Made by a program: the position numbers and the translations under genes
The notes under the pieces: model-generated
The model's database searches: none
Seen by the model: the letters and a program-made list of their open reading frames with translations, nothing else
Told to the model about the DNA's origin: nothing
Origin: Epiperipatus broadwayi
Lineage: Eukaryota > Onychophora > Udeonychophora > Euonychophora > Peripatidae
Direction: 5' to 3'
Assembly: GCA_028023455.1 (NCBI GenBank)
Contig: JAQFVV010000287.1
Location: 496,001 to 560,000, forward strand
Length of the DNA stretch: 64,000 nucleotides
Shown: positions 28,501-40,500 of the stretch, piece after piece
Layout of the letters: the number at the start of each line of letters is the position of its first letter
Position numbering within the stretch: the first letter of the stretch is position 1

Positions 28501-31500
28501 AACTCTGATTAAAAGCAATAAATTATATTTTAAGTCAAATAAAGTGGTACAGTATACTGTGGTATCATATTCTATAAACCTGTCAAATGATTCCAATAAA
28601 ACTAAAAAGTAAACCTAGTAAACTAATATTTTATAACTCTTTGAAGTAAATTTTTTCAAAAATCTGTTGATACCATTCATTTTTTTAAATGTAATCAAAA
28701 TCATGAACAAAGGAACGAAATGTGTAATCAACACCATCAAATTACTTTTTTTTTTTTTGCTTGAAATTTGCTGTAAAAGTGAAATAATAAATCTTTGATT
28801 TATAAAATTATTAAAGCTCATTTAAATTTACTTTTAAATAATTTGGTACCATTATATTAATATGACTAGTGAACATAAAAAACAAAAATTATGAAGCAGT
28901 AGAGAATTTCAAAATTGGTGGACTGATGAGTATGGAATGATTAACAAAGGTACCAGGGTAATATGTGTTTTATATTCTGGAACAGTTGTATTGGGAACAT
29001 CATCGGTAAAATGGCATTATAAGACCAATCATAAATTGCTCTGTGAAAAAAGTAAAGATGAACAAAAAGAATATATTGCCCAAGCATTTAAAAATATAAA
29101 TATTCAATCAACCTCTATAATGAAATTTATTGAAAATCAGTCAAATATAACTGCTGCTAGTTTTTTTATTTCAAATGGAATTGCCAAACATGGGAAATCT
29201 TTTAATGATGGAGAATATATGAAAGAAGCTTGGATGAAATATGTACCAGTTGTTTTTGAAGATTTTGAAAACGAAACAAAAGATATCATTGGCTAGAAAT
29301 ACAGTTAAAGAAAGGATCCTGCAAATGGCTAACAACATAACTTACCAACAAAATGAGATATAAAAATCTTCTAGTTTAATTTCTCTCCACCTTGATGAAA
29401 GTGGATAAGCTTGTTTGGCTATTTTTATTTGCTATTATGTTGGGAATAATATCAAAGAAGAATCGATCCGTTTAACATCATTAGTAACAACAACAAAAGA
29501 AATAGATATTTGCAACATAGATGTTGCCAAATTTGTATCAGTATCTACAGATGATGCTTATGACTGGAAAAGAAACAGTTTTCTCACTTTATTTACCAAC
29601 TGTATTGGTCATTCAATTTTGGGTTTTCATTGCATTATACATCAGCAGGTTTTATGCATGAAGGCCAGCTTTAAGCCACAGAATGATGTTATGAACATTG
29701 TGACTAAGTTAATCAATTTTATATCTACACATTGAGTGAGAAAAACTCAGTATACTATGGTTTACTTATGTACAACAATGACTGATTGTTAAGTTGAGGA
29801 ACAGTTGTTCAAAGATTCATCGAGTGTTTACAAGAAATTAGGCTGTTTTTACGTAATGAGAAATTCATTGAAGAATATAATGAATTAAGAGATGTTAAAT
29901 TGGTTTTAAAATTAATGTTTTTTACTGAAATGTGTTCACATCTAAATGAATTAAATGTGAAACTGCAAGATTATACTAATACAATTGTTGTCATGTTTGA
30001 TTTGATCAAAGCATTTGAAGTTAAATTTTCAACCGTGATATTATTTCTTACACCTTCAAATATTTTCCAAATCTAAAAAAGTTCTTGACTGATTTAGAAT
30101 ATCATGAGAAACCAGATCAAGGAAAATTGATGCAAGACTTTTGTGCTGTTATTTAATCGATAATTGATGAATTTTCTTTAAGATTTACACAGTTCAGAAA
30201 ATTTTCAGAAATATCAAAAATTTATTTTGTCCCAGACATAATCTAAAGTTAGAAATTTTTGAATGGCTTAATTTGAAAAATATGGAAATGCAATCAGTTG
30301 ATTTTCAATCCAATTCTATATGGAAACAGAAATTTGTTGACTTGAGGAATGAGTAGTAACAATGGAAAATGACCGATTATTCGATATATGTAAAAAGAAT
30401 GAAGAGGAACTATTGATTGTCTGGAATGCTATTCTTGAAACATTTAATTGTTTAGAACAACTACTATATTATCAATTTTTTCCTCTACATATGCATGTGA
30501 ATCATTGTTTTCAGAAACGAATTTAACTGAAGACAGAGAAATAGAATGACCGATGAATCTAGTTCAGCATGTACTTTATTAAAAATGACAAAATATGAAC
30601 CACATATAAAATATTTGGCATCCAATATACAATAGCAAAAATCTCATTAATTAATATCTATTTATGTTGTTTTGATATGTTTATTTGCAAAATTTTGTTT
30701 TAATTACTATTATTTTTTTACTATTATATTTTATCAATTTGTGCTCTTCTAAATAAATATCATTCACTTGTATTCAGCTTATTTAGACATTTTGTTTAAT
30801 TATTATGGTTGTTATTATTATTTTGTTTTATAAACTTTAAAAAAAAACTGCAATAATTAAGTTGTTTATATTTTGATTAAATAACTGTATGGCATGCCAA
30901 TCATTCAATAAATAGTTTTTTGTAAATTTTTGGCATGCACACGTAACAAGGTTTGCCACCAGTCTTATAGGTTTTCTTGATATTACATCATTATTAAGTA
31001 TTTTATCTTGTTATGAATAGTATGATTAGTAATAATAAATTAATATAAGAATATAGCATGGCTGAGTTAGTATAATTTATTATTTCATTTAATTGGAATT
31101 TAAAATTATTTATTGGGTCATATATTTATTTAGATATTATGAATATTAGCTGCAGAAAGGAGTTTGCTATTAACTGAAAGGAGACCCTTTGATTCCTCTT
31201 GGAGACCTTAAAGGAATCGAGCAGGGCAAATTCCTAATGTCCACTCCATACGTTCTTGTCGTTGCAGCTGTTATTACTATGTGTTTATTCATATAGTATA
31301 CGAACATGGATGGGCTGCTCACCAACACGCATTAGCCAGCGTGGTGAGTTTTTTGGCTTTTTACCTCTGAGTTTAAAATCAAGAAACACCATGGTCTTCC
31401 TTCTCAGTGCCTGATAAGGCAGAATGAATGTTTGTGTAAATGATAAATATTTTTCCAATACATATATACAATTATGACAGACAAAAATAAAGCATGGCCC

Positions 31501-34500
31501 TTATTCCCAGGAGGCTGTAAAGTCACCAACCAAGGCAGCGGTTGGTGGCCGAAGGCAGAGGGTGCTAAGAATCTCCTGATTGCAGACCCAGGCTGCCATT
31601 TGATGACAATTTTTTATTTAAGTACTTACAACTGCAGATCACTTTCAAGTGAAAGAAGATTGCAAGAATTAGAAGAACTCTCTTATATTAAATGGGATAT
31701 TATTGGACTTTGTGAAGTTAGAAGAAAAGGTGAAGAGAAAATTGATTTAAAAAGTGGACATATATTTTATTATAAAGGCACAAATATTGGAAATACAAGT
31801 GGAGTAGGATTCATTATAAATAAAAAGTGGAAGAACAATATTGTGGAGATTGATGGTGTATCAGACAGAGTGGTAAGATTAGTTATACAACTTAATAGCA
31901 GATACCAAATGCAGATAAATCAGGTTTATGCCCCAACAAGTTCTCATAGTGATGAAGTAGTAGAAGATTTTTATATGGATGTACAAAAGGCTTTTGATAA
32001 GAGTAAACAACATTTTAAAATTGTTATGGGAGACTTTAATGCTAGAATTGGTAAACAAATGAAAGATGAAAGTGCTGTAGGTAATTTTGGTTATGGTAGT
32101 AGAAATGAGAGAGGACATAGACTTGTGGAGTTTGCAGAAAAAGAAAAACTTTATATTATGAATTCTTTTTTTGAGAAAAATGTTAAAAGAAAATGAACAT
32201 GGAAACATCCAAATGAAGGTACAGCAGAATTGGATTATATTTTGACTAACAGGAAATACATATTTCAAGATTGTAATGTTCTTAATAGATTTAACACAGG
32301 AAGTGATCATCGATTAGTAAGGTGCAAGATGCGTGTTAATGTAAAACTAGAAAGACAAAAATTGTTAAGAAAAACAATATTTACAGTTGATATTCCTAAT
32401 CTTCAGAAACATTCTAATGAATTTAAATTAGAACTTACAAATCGGTTTCAAGTATTAGTAGATTTTGAACATGATTCGGATTTGAATGAAATTAATATGA
32501 AAATAACTGATACACTTTTAAAACTGCAACAAAGATAGCTGGTAGAAAAAAGCAGCAATTGACCAACAAAATTTCTACTGAAACTAGAGAATTTATGAAG
32601 AAAAGAAGAAATATGAAGATATACAAAAATGATGCACTAAAAAGAATTGAATATCTCGAATTTTGTAAAATGGTGCGGAAAAGAGTTGAAAATGATATAA
32701 GAAAATATAACTGTGAACTAGCAAGAAAAGCTGTAGAAGAAAATAAAAGTCTTAAGAATGTAAAACAACATTTTGGTATTGGTAGGAAATTTATATCTGC
32801 AATAAGGAAAAAAGATGGAATTATTACTAAAAAGAGAGATGACATCATGAAATTGGTAGAAAATTTTTATCAAGAATTATATAGTAATAAAGATCAAGTA
32901 CCTCCTATATCTATTACATCTTCTGAATTGCCCAGAATTTTACATGAAGAAGTGAGAAATGCAATTAAATGTATGAAGAAAGAAAAGGCTCCAGGTAATG
33001 ATGGAATTATAATTGATATATTAAAAGAAGCAGGTGAAGAAACAGAAAATTTTTTAGCAAAGTTATATATGTACCGGATGATTGGAAGAATGCAGTAATA
33101 ATATTAATATTTAAAAAAAGGTGATAAAGAAGATATTAGAAATTACAGACCTATCAGCCTTTTATCAGTTTTATATAAAATTTTTACCAAGATAATTACA
33201 ACTCATCTACAGAGAACTTTGGATTTCCACCAACCAAGAGAACAAGCTGGATTTAAAAGTGGTTTTAGTACAATAGATCATATTCAGGTATTGAAAGAAG
33301 TTATAAAAAGGACAAATGAATAGGAGTTGTCATTATGTTTTGGATTTGTAGATTACAAAAAGGCATTTGATTCTATAAGCATTTCTTCAGTGATAAAAGC
33401 ATTGGATCATCAAGGTATAGATACAGGATATTGTCATATTTTAAAGAATATTTATAAAAATGCAACAGCAATAATTAGATTACATAATGATACTGGGAAA
33501 GTCAACATTGAGAAAGGTGTAAGACAAGGTGACTCCATATCTCCAAAACTTTTTACAGCAGTGCTGCAAGAAGTATTTTGTGGATTAAAATGGGAAACTA
33601 AAGGAGTGAAAGTAAATGGAGATTATTTAAGTCATTTAGATTTCGCAGATGATGTAGTTGTTTTTGCAAATAATGCTTCAGAGCTGCAGGAAATGTTGCA
33701 GGAGTTATCAGATGAAAGTAGGAAAGTAGGACTAAAGATAAATGTTAAAAAGACTAAAGTAAAGTTTAATAGGTTTGCTCAAAATATGAAAATAAAGATT
33801 GATTATGATGAATTAGAAGAAGTTAACAGTTACAAATACCTTGGTCAGATTATTAATACAGATGGAAACATAATGGAGGAAATTAATCATAGAATTAAAC
33901 TTGGTTGGAGTGCTTTTGGTAGAAATAACTTGATACTAAAAGGAAATATGCCTATGTGTTTGAAAAGGAAGGTTTTTAACAAATGTGTTTTACCAGTTCT
34001 TACTTATGGATCTGAGACTTGGACACTCAATAGAAGAGCAATACAGAGACTTCAGACCACTCAAAGGAGTATGGAGAGGTGTATGTTGGGAGTAACAAGA
34101 AGAGATCGAAAACGCAATGTATGGGTAAGAGAACAAACAGTTGTTACTGACATCATTGAAAAAATTAAAAGATTGAAGTGGAGTTGGGCTGGACATATTG
34201 CTAGAAGAGATGATAATAGATGGACAATTGAAATTTTAAACGAGATTCCAAGAGATTGTAAAAGACCCAGAAAGAGACCACATGTGAGATGGATGGATGA
34301 AATAAGAAAGTGTGCAGGGGTGATGTGGAGAAGAGAAGCTAAAGATCGGAGAAGATGGATTAAACTTGGAGAAACTTTCATCCTGCAGTGGATTGATAAT
34401 GGTTGATAATGATGATGATGATTATGAATATTGTAAACTTATAGGACATACTAAAGCTGTCATTTCAATCATTCATAAATTATTTTATTTACCTATGAAT

Positions 34501-37500
34501 ATCGTTAATGTTTTAGTATAAGCTTATATTATTAGAAGTAATGTTTGATTTGTTCGGTATATTCGAATTTATTTATTGAATAATTTATTATTTTCATTAG
34601 ATTACAAGTGAAATACAATGATATTTGATTTAATTGCTTTATTATATTTTAAGTAAGGTTTGAATTTAGGATATTTGAAGTGATGACTTTGTTTGTTTTC
34701 TATTCTAAATGCTAACAAAAGCAAAACTCTCCATACAGTAGTGCCACCCTGTACTAACCAGAGTAATCAATAGACGCCAGAAGGCTTGTGCGTAAAATCC
34801 CTATCTAGTGCCTACTCATCCAATATCCCCAGACTACTGTATGGAGAGTTTTGCTGTTGTTTACAACAATTATGTGCTAGTATGAGATGATGATCATGTG
34901 ATGTTTAGTGGTTTAACACCAATCCTGCCTAATAGGATACTGGTGGCTATGGTTGTTTAAGAGCCAAAGACACCAAAATCTATGGGTGTTGAATTGAGTT
35001 CAGACCCATATGACTATATAAGCTATTGAGTTTAGATTGAAAATATTTTTTGTGTTTTCAATTTCATTCTCATAGTTTTGTAATAAAGTAGAGTTAAAAG
35101 GTGGCTGCTGGAGGGTTGCATTAGATCCTAAGATCTAGGTGCAGTGCTCTCAGATCCAAGGCTCCTCACTGATGATGGCCACAAGCCAGAAACTAGTCTG
35201 GGGATATTGGATGAGTAGGCACTAGATAGGGATTTTATGCACAAGCCTTCTGGCATTTATTGATTACTCTGGTTAGCACAGGCTGGCACTACTGTATGGA
35301 GAGTTTTGCTTTTGTTTACAACAATTATGTGCTAGTATGAGATGGTGATCATGTGATGTTTAGTGGTTTATTCTAAATGCTGTTTGAATTTTATTTAGTG
35401 GTTTATTCTAAATGCTGTTTGAATATGCAATTAGATAAATGATTATTTTAAATACTGATTATTGATGAGTATTCGTTTAGCTTGGTATATTATATTTATT
35501 CTGTTATCAACAGTACTATTATTCACAGGGCATTATAAAATTAGTATTATTTTTCTTTGATTTATATTTTATTCAGTTACAAATGAGGTCTAACTTCAGG
35601 GCTCATATTCATTCTGTTACATGGGGCAACCAATGACTAGGTTACATTTTATTCAGGCAATAACTGAGATTAGCATGTACACATATTTATTCTGTTCAAA
35701 TGGTAATGCAACTTGCAGGTATAATTAAACAGGATCACTCTATCATGGTTTTATTACATCCAATCTATTACAAATGGTTCCCAAATCTGTAGGATGTTAA
35801 AAGAAAAGTATACCGCCATTTTAATCTGTTACAAATAGCATCCTAAATTTAAGGATGATAATAAAGGTTATTTTGTCTTTTTTTTCCCATTTGTTATAAA
35901 ATGCCCAAACCTATAGGGCAACTTTTTATTGTTACAATAAATATATATATATTGAAATGATATCTTCCGTAGGAAAATATTTCATTAGTGTATAGATTAT
36001 ATATATGTGTGTAAAAAAGAAATTTTATTTAATGGTTTTTAAAAATGTGAAGTCATTGATTGTAATTAAAATATTATTATTATTATTTAAAAACATTATG
36101 CACCCTTTATTTACATAAAAGTTCATTTTATTAAATTAAAATTTAAAAAAAGAAAGTTAATGTGTTTATGATTGTACAAAATATTATTTTATATTGAAAC
36201 CAATTCTGTTTTATTTAAAAGATTAAACTGTAAAGAACTGATATCATTATTTTTATTAAATATTCTTAAATAAACTGCAGAATGATTTATTGTTCTGTTG
36301 GCTCTTTGGAAAGAATAATTTCTTGTAATAATGATTGATCACATGGATGAATTGGATTATCATGATTTAAAAAATATATATATATTAAATTTTAAGCTCC
36401 TAAAGTGAATTTCTAAATGCATAGTTTTTATCCCAATAAAGCAAACCCAAACTCAAATGGATAATCTATTCTTCCATATCTTCATCAACAATGAATATTT
36501 CAAACCATCAACTATTGTAAAAATTATTTTCTTCAACTTCATACAGACCGGTCTTCTGCCTATATTTAAAATGGAATGTCATAGTGGAAAAATCATCTGC
36601 TAGGTTCTTTATAATTACCAAAAGAAAATAAAACTTTGCTTGTAAAATTACAGTAACTAAAAACAATTTATGAATCTTTATTGATTTTTCTTTTAAAATA
36701 ATAAAATGTTTCCCATAAAAACATTTTTATACCAATATTAGTTATTCATAAGTTCTCAGTTCTTAAACATTGTCTAAATTAATACATCTGTTGATAATAA
36801 CTGTATTCAATTTAATATTTTGAAATGTTTTATTGTAATGTTCAAACAATAATATAAATGTGATAAATGATAATTCATTCTTATTTTACTGATATCATGT
36901 TTTAATACTAATTATAATGAATATTTATTTTCTATATGGAAATTGTCCAGTGCTGCATGTATTTATTAATGGTTTGGCATAAGCAATGAATCACTGTTTA
37001 CTGTATTTGTTTGTTTTAAAAAAAAAAAGCAAAAATTTTAGAAAGTTTTTTTACTTTTCAAAAGTAGGTCTCTAATAAAATGGAAAAGCATTTTTAGTTT
37101 TTAAAAGTTCAGTTAATCAAATCATTAGCTGGCAAACATTCTCTCAATTTAGAATTGTAAATAATCATCAGGATTGATCACTAAAATCATTTCTTGCTGA
37201 TTATGAGCAAAGTATTATTAGTTTCAATCAAAAGGCAACTACAGAAATCAGAAACAATTAAAAAGATCATAGAGTAAACCAATCAGCAAGTTGGTTGAGC
37301 TGTAGTATATATACTGAAGACATTTTCTTGTACTTGGGAATATAGAACATTTGATTCCTGAATTCTTTGATAAAAAGTAATTTAATCATTGAATCTTCAA
37401 ACTGAATATTTATATCAAGAAAAGAATAAAACAAGATCAAATGAAGCAAAGAAATCTGCAATAAATAAAATAAAAGCTTAAAAATTAAACCTGTGTAATA

Positions 37501-40500
37501 GTCTCAGCCATTAAATATCTAATCAAAAAATGATGACATCATTTATCATAATATAACTAGCAACCATCATTAAATTAAGCAACAATCAGATTGAAAGTGT
37601 CTAATAGCCCTCCATTACCAGCGAAGAGCAGCTCACTTCAGAAGATTATCACATTCTACCTTGAAGTAACATTTCATTGTCAGGATTCTCAGCCCATATT
37701 TACTCTACATCTCGGTGAATAAAAGTCAGTCATTCTTTTTATATTATCTTTAATTTTAGATGTAGCATTCCAAGTTTTGAATCCACTTAGACTTTAACAA
37801 CTATATTTTCACATTTTATTCTCACTTGTATGTACTTTATGCAAATTAATATGATATTTTGTGATTGAAAATAATAAACAAAAGTAGTAGCAAAATTAAA
37901 ACTTGTAATATTTTAATACTTACAAGCCAGTAGTAAATGATGTAATTAATACGACCTTCAACTTCATAAGTATAAAAAATTATATAACAATCACCACCAA
38001 AAAACTGTCCATACAATTTAGGATCTAAAGGAACTATGTCAAAGTTTTCTACCCGCCAAATCTAATAAAAAGAACAAAAATAATTACTGACAAAAATAAA
38101 TATAAATTTAGTATTGTTAATAAATATATATATATCATAATATTAATATTAAATAATAAATAAACTAATTAAATGATTAATCTTTGGGGAGGTCATGTGA
38201 TATTCAAGGAAAGCGCTTCAATTCAGAAACTTTAATTTTTAGGTCCATTATTTTACTAAACTTCAAAGGACATATAAATCAACAGGGATCTTATCAACAA
38301 GTTCAGGGCAAGCAACAGTTCCTGTACTTAACTGCTTCTAAATTGAATTTAACAGTCACTGACTTATGTAGAACCAAAAATCATGTACTAAATGACTTCC
38401 AAATCTATACTTGTAATGACAGAATTGAAGAATTTAATAGATTTGCTATTGAATCCATATCCTAGTTGAAATCTTTACAAACTCCTTTATGATATTTTGC
38501 TAACCTTCTTGAAAAAAAAAAAACCATTGCATTGGCATTGCAATCCAGCTTAGAGTGGTTCAATGATGGTTATATGCAGTATTCATTTGGTGTTTTTGTG
38601 TTCCTTTGTCAGCAAAAACTTGAACTGCGATGTACATTGATTGATTTTAATTCAGTTAAATCCTATGTGGTTTGACGCAGTTGGTAGAGCATCCAACTTG
38701 GGATTAGGAGGTCCCAGAATTGATTCTGATGTTCGCTCGTCTGGTGCTCAAAAAGTTCTTACGAACTTCTGAGCAATAAAGACATATGCTTTTTTTTTAT
38801 TCAGTTAAAATAACTAAATATCAGTACCATTCAATAAAAATTAAAACAAAATCAAGGAACACCCTTGGACATATTTGTTTTTTAGCAGAAAATTAGTAAA
38901 CTGGAAATTTACTAAAGTTAAACAGGAAATACATAGTGGCAAATAAGAAATATCTACTATAGAGACTCTTAATATTATTTATTTTTTGTAATTTAGAACA
39001 TCACATAATCACTATTTCCTAAATAAATCATCAGAACAAGACTTCATTTTAGATCCTAAGATCTAGGTGCAGTGCTCTCAGATCCAAGGCTCCTCACTGA
39101 CAAAGGCCATAAGCCAGAAACTAGTTTGGGGATATTGGATGAGTAGACACTAGATGGGGATTTTATGCACAAGCCTTCTGGCATCCATTGATTACTCTGT
39201 CTTACTTTGAGTGGAACTACTGTATGGAGAGAGTTTTGCCTATTGTAATTTAGAAGTTGAAATAATACTTAAAAATTATTTTTTTTACTTGAATAAATTC
39301 TTTAACAAAAGCTGACTTACTCCAAGAAATTTGTTTAAAAATATGTTTTTTTTTTCATAGAAAAATATTTGCTAGCCTGAAGACTAAAATGAAGTCTTTT
39401 GTTCTGATGGTTTATTTCTGTTTATTTTATTTGTGAAATTGATATATCATTATTAATATTACTTTTAAAATATGATTTTAGTGAATATTGTAGAAAATGC
39501 AATCATTTATTTAATTGTTGTGTTTTGTCTGGATTAGAGACCCAATAATACAAAAAACAATACTAGCACCAGTATTATAATTAATATAATATTTATTATA
39601 TATATATGTATAGTACAGACTAATATAGTTCTACTCTGAACTCTTGGATCTGAGTCTTAACAATCTACCACTTCCAGCTACATCTGATAGCTTGCCTCAC
39701 AGGTAGAGAGAACGCCTCTTCCGGCTGTACCAGACAGCTTGTTTCGAGTCGGCAGTAGTCACAGCATCAGGTCCTTATGTGGACTTGCCTAGCTATGAGG
39801 ACAAATAGTGTATTGCTATTGTAAGAATGCTTATTGCTGTTTAGGTTAGCAGGGCTTCTCCTGGAGAATGTGTATCATCTTTGTAGGTTAGACAGACATT
39901 CTCTAGCCTTTCCTCCAAAAAGGCTGACCATTTATAGTCAGATTCCTGACCTCACTGGAGCATTCAGATTCAGAAGTCTTCACTACTCATTGGCCTGAAC
40001 TAATCATTGGGTGCGTGTGTAGCTGTACATCAGCCTATTGGCCAGCAGCAAACAATGCTTAATCTGATAACATAAAGAAGGAATCTGGAACAGTCCACTT
40101 CTGAGGAAAAGGAGAACTATACCATTAATATAGTAAAATTATTTGCAAGTTTATTAAAATGTCTCATTATAAGATTGCCTGCAAAAATAATTCTGAATAA
40201 TGTATTTGAAATAAGAATGTTCTGTATGATTATAATCTTAAACATTGCATATTCAAGTCAGTTGTAAATTATTTATATGCTATTGAAATTTGTAATATTT
40301 AATGAAAAATTATTATCAAATTGGCTACTTAAGATTGCTTAAAACTGCAGGCCAAAAGATTTTAAATAATTAAATTGTCTAAAAAAATATTACACTAAAT
40401 AAATACAAATTACTATTTAAAATAAGAATATGGGGGGGGGGGTGCTCAAATGTTTATAATGTTTATTTTTTTTTAAGCAGATGAATTTTTGTTAAATAAA

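Larger units (their letters stand above)
28307..30962 (+). mobile_element. Decayed hAT-superfamily DNA transposon
   Basis: The left end starts CAGTGATGGTGAACCTATGG. The right end, read on the minus strand, is CTGGTGGCAAACCTTG, an imperfect TIR of typical hAT type. The 8-bp flanks are tcttacag (28299-28306) and tcttatag (30963-30970), one mismatch, the TSD length expected for hAT. The interior holds broken transposase pieces: a BED-finger region (about 28898-29060), 29415-29735, and farther remnants to about 30640. Similar proteins occur as domesticated ZBED5/FAM200-like genes in animals, but frame breaks here argue for plain decay. Confidence 0.87.
31148..34420 (+). mobile_element. RTE-clade LINE, nearly full length, TSD 12 bp
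   Basis: A 3273-bp retrotransposon flanked by a perfect 12-bp TSD, attatgaatatt (31136-31147 and 34421-34432). It has a 5' leader richer in GC than its surroundings, an AP-like endonuclease (from about 31474), a reverse transcriptase with the FADD box at 33642-33653, a very short 3' UTR and a GAT-repeat tail. These are hallmarks of the RTE clade: single ORF, short 3' end, trinucleotide tail. Coding is broken by stops and frameshifts (see the ORF entries), so this copy is not autonomous, yet it still aligns to itself cleanly and looks fairly young. Confidence 0.93.

Noticed and set aside
28937-29296. Domesticated ZBED-like host gene
   Set aside because: Lies inside a TIR/TSD-bounded hAT element with stops and frame breaks before and after.
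31879-32310. Minus-strand 143-codon frame
   Set aside because: Antisense to the RTE endonuclease with no recognisable protein features.
34061-34381. Minus-strand 106-codon frame
   Set aside because: Antisense shadow of the RTE C-terminal region; the same shadow appears opposite each RTE fragment (12135-12383, 22563-22799, 20027-20248).
35161-35200. Complete hammerhead ribozyme in family A
   Set aside because: Core and helix II fit, but no NUH site with helix I and III partners was found by eye; reported only as hammerhead-like.
38663-38740. Possible functional tRNA-Pro gene
   Set aside because: Anticodon region fits TGG, but the T arm and acceptor stem do not pair and a SINE body follows; related copies occur elsewhere.
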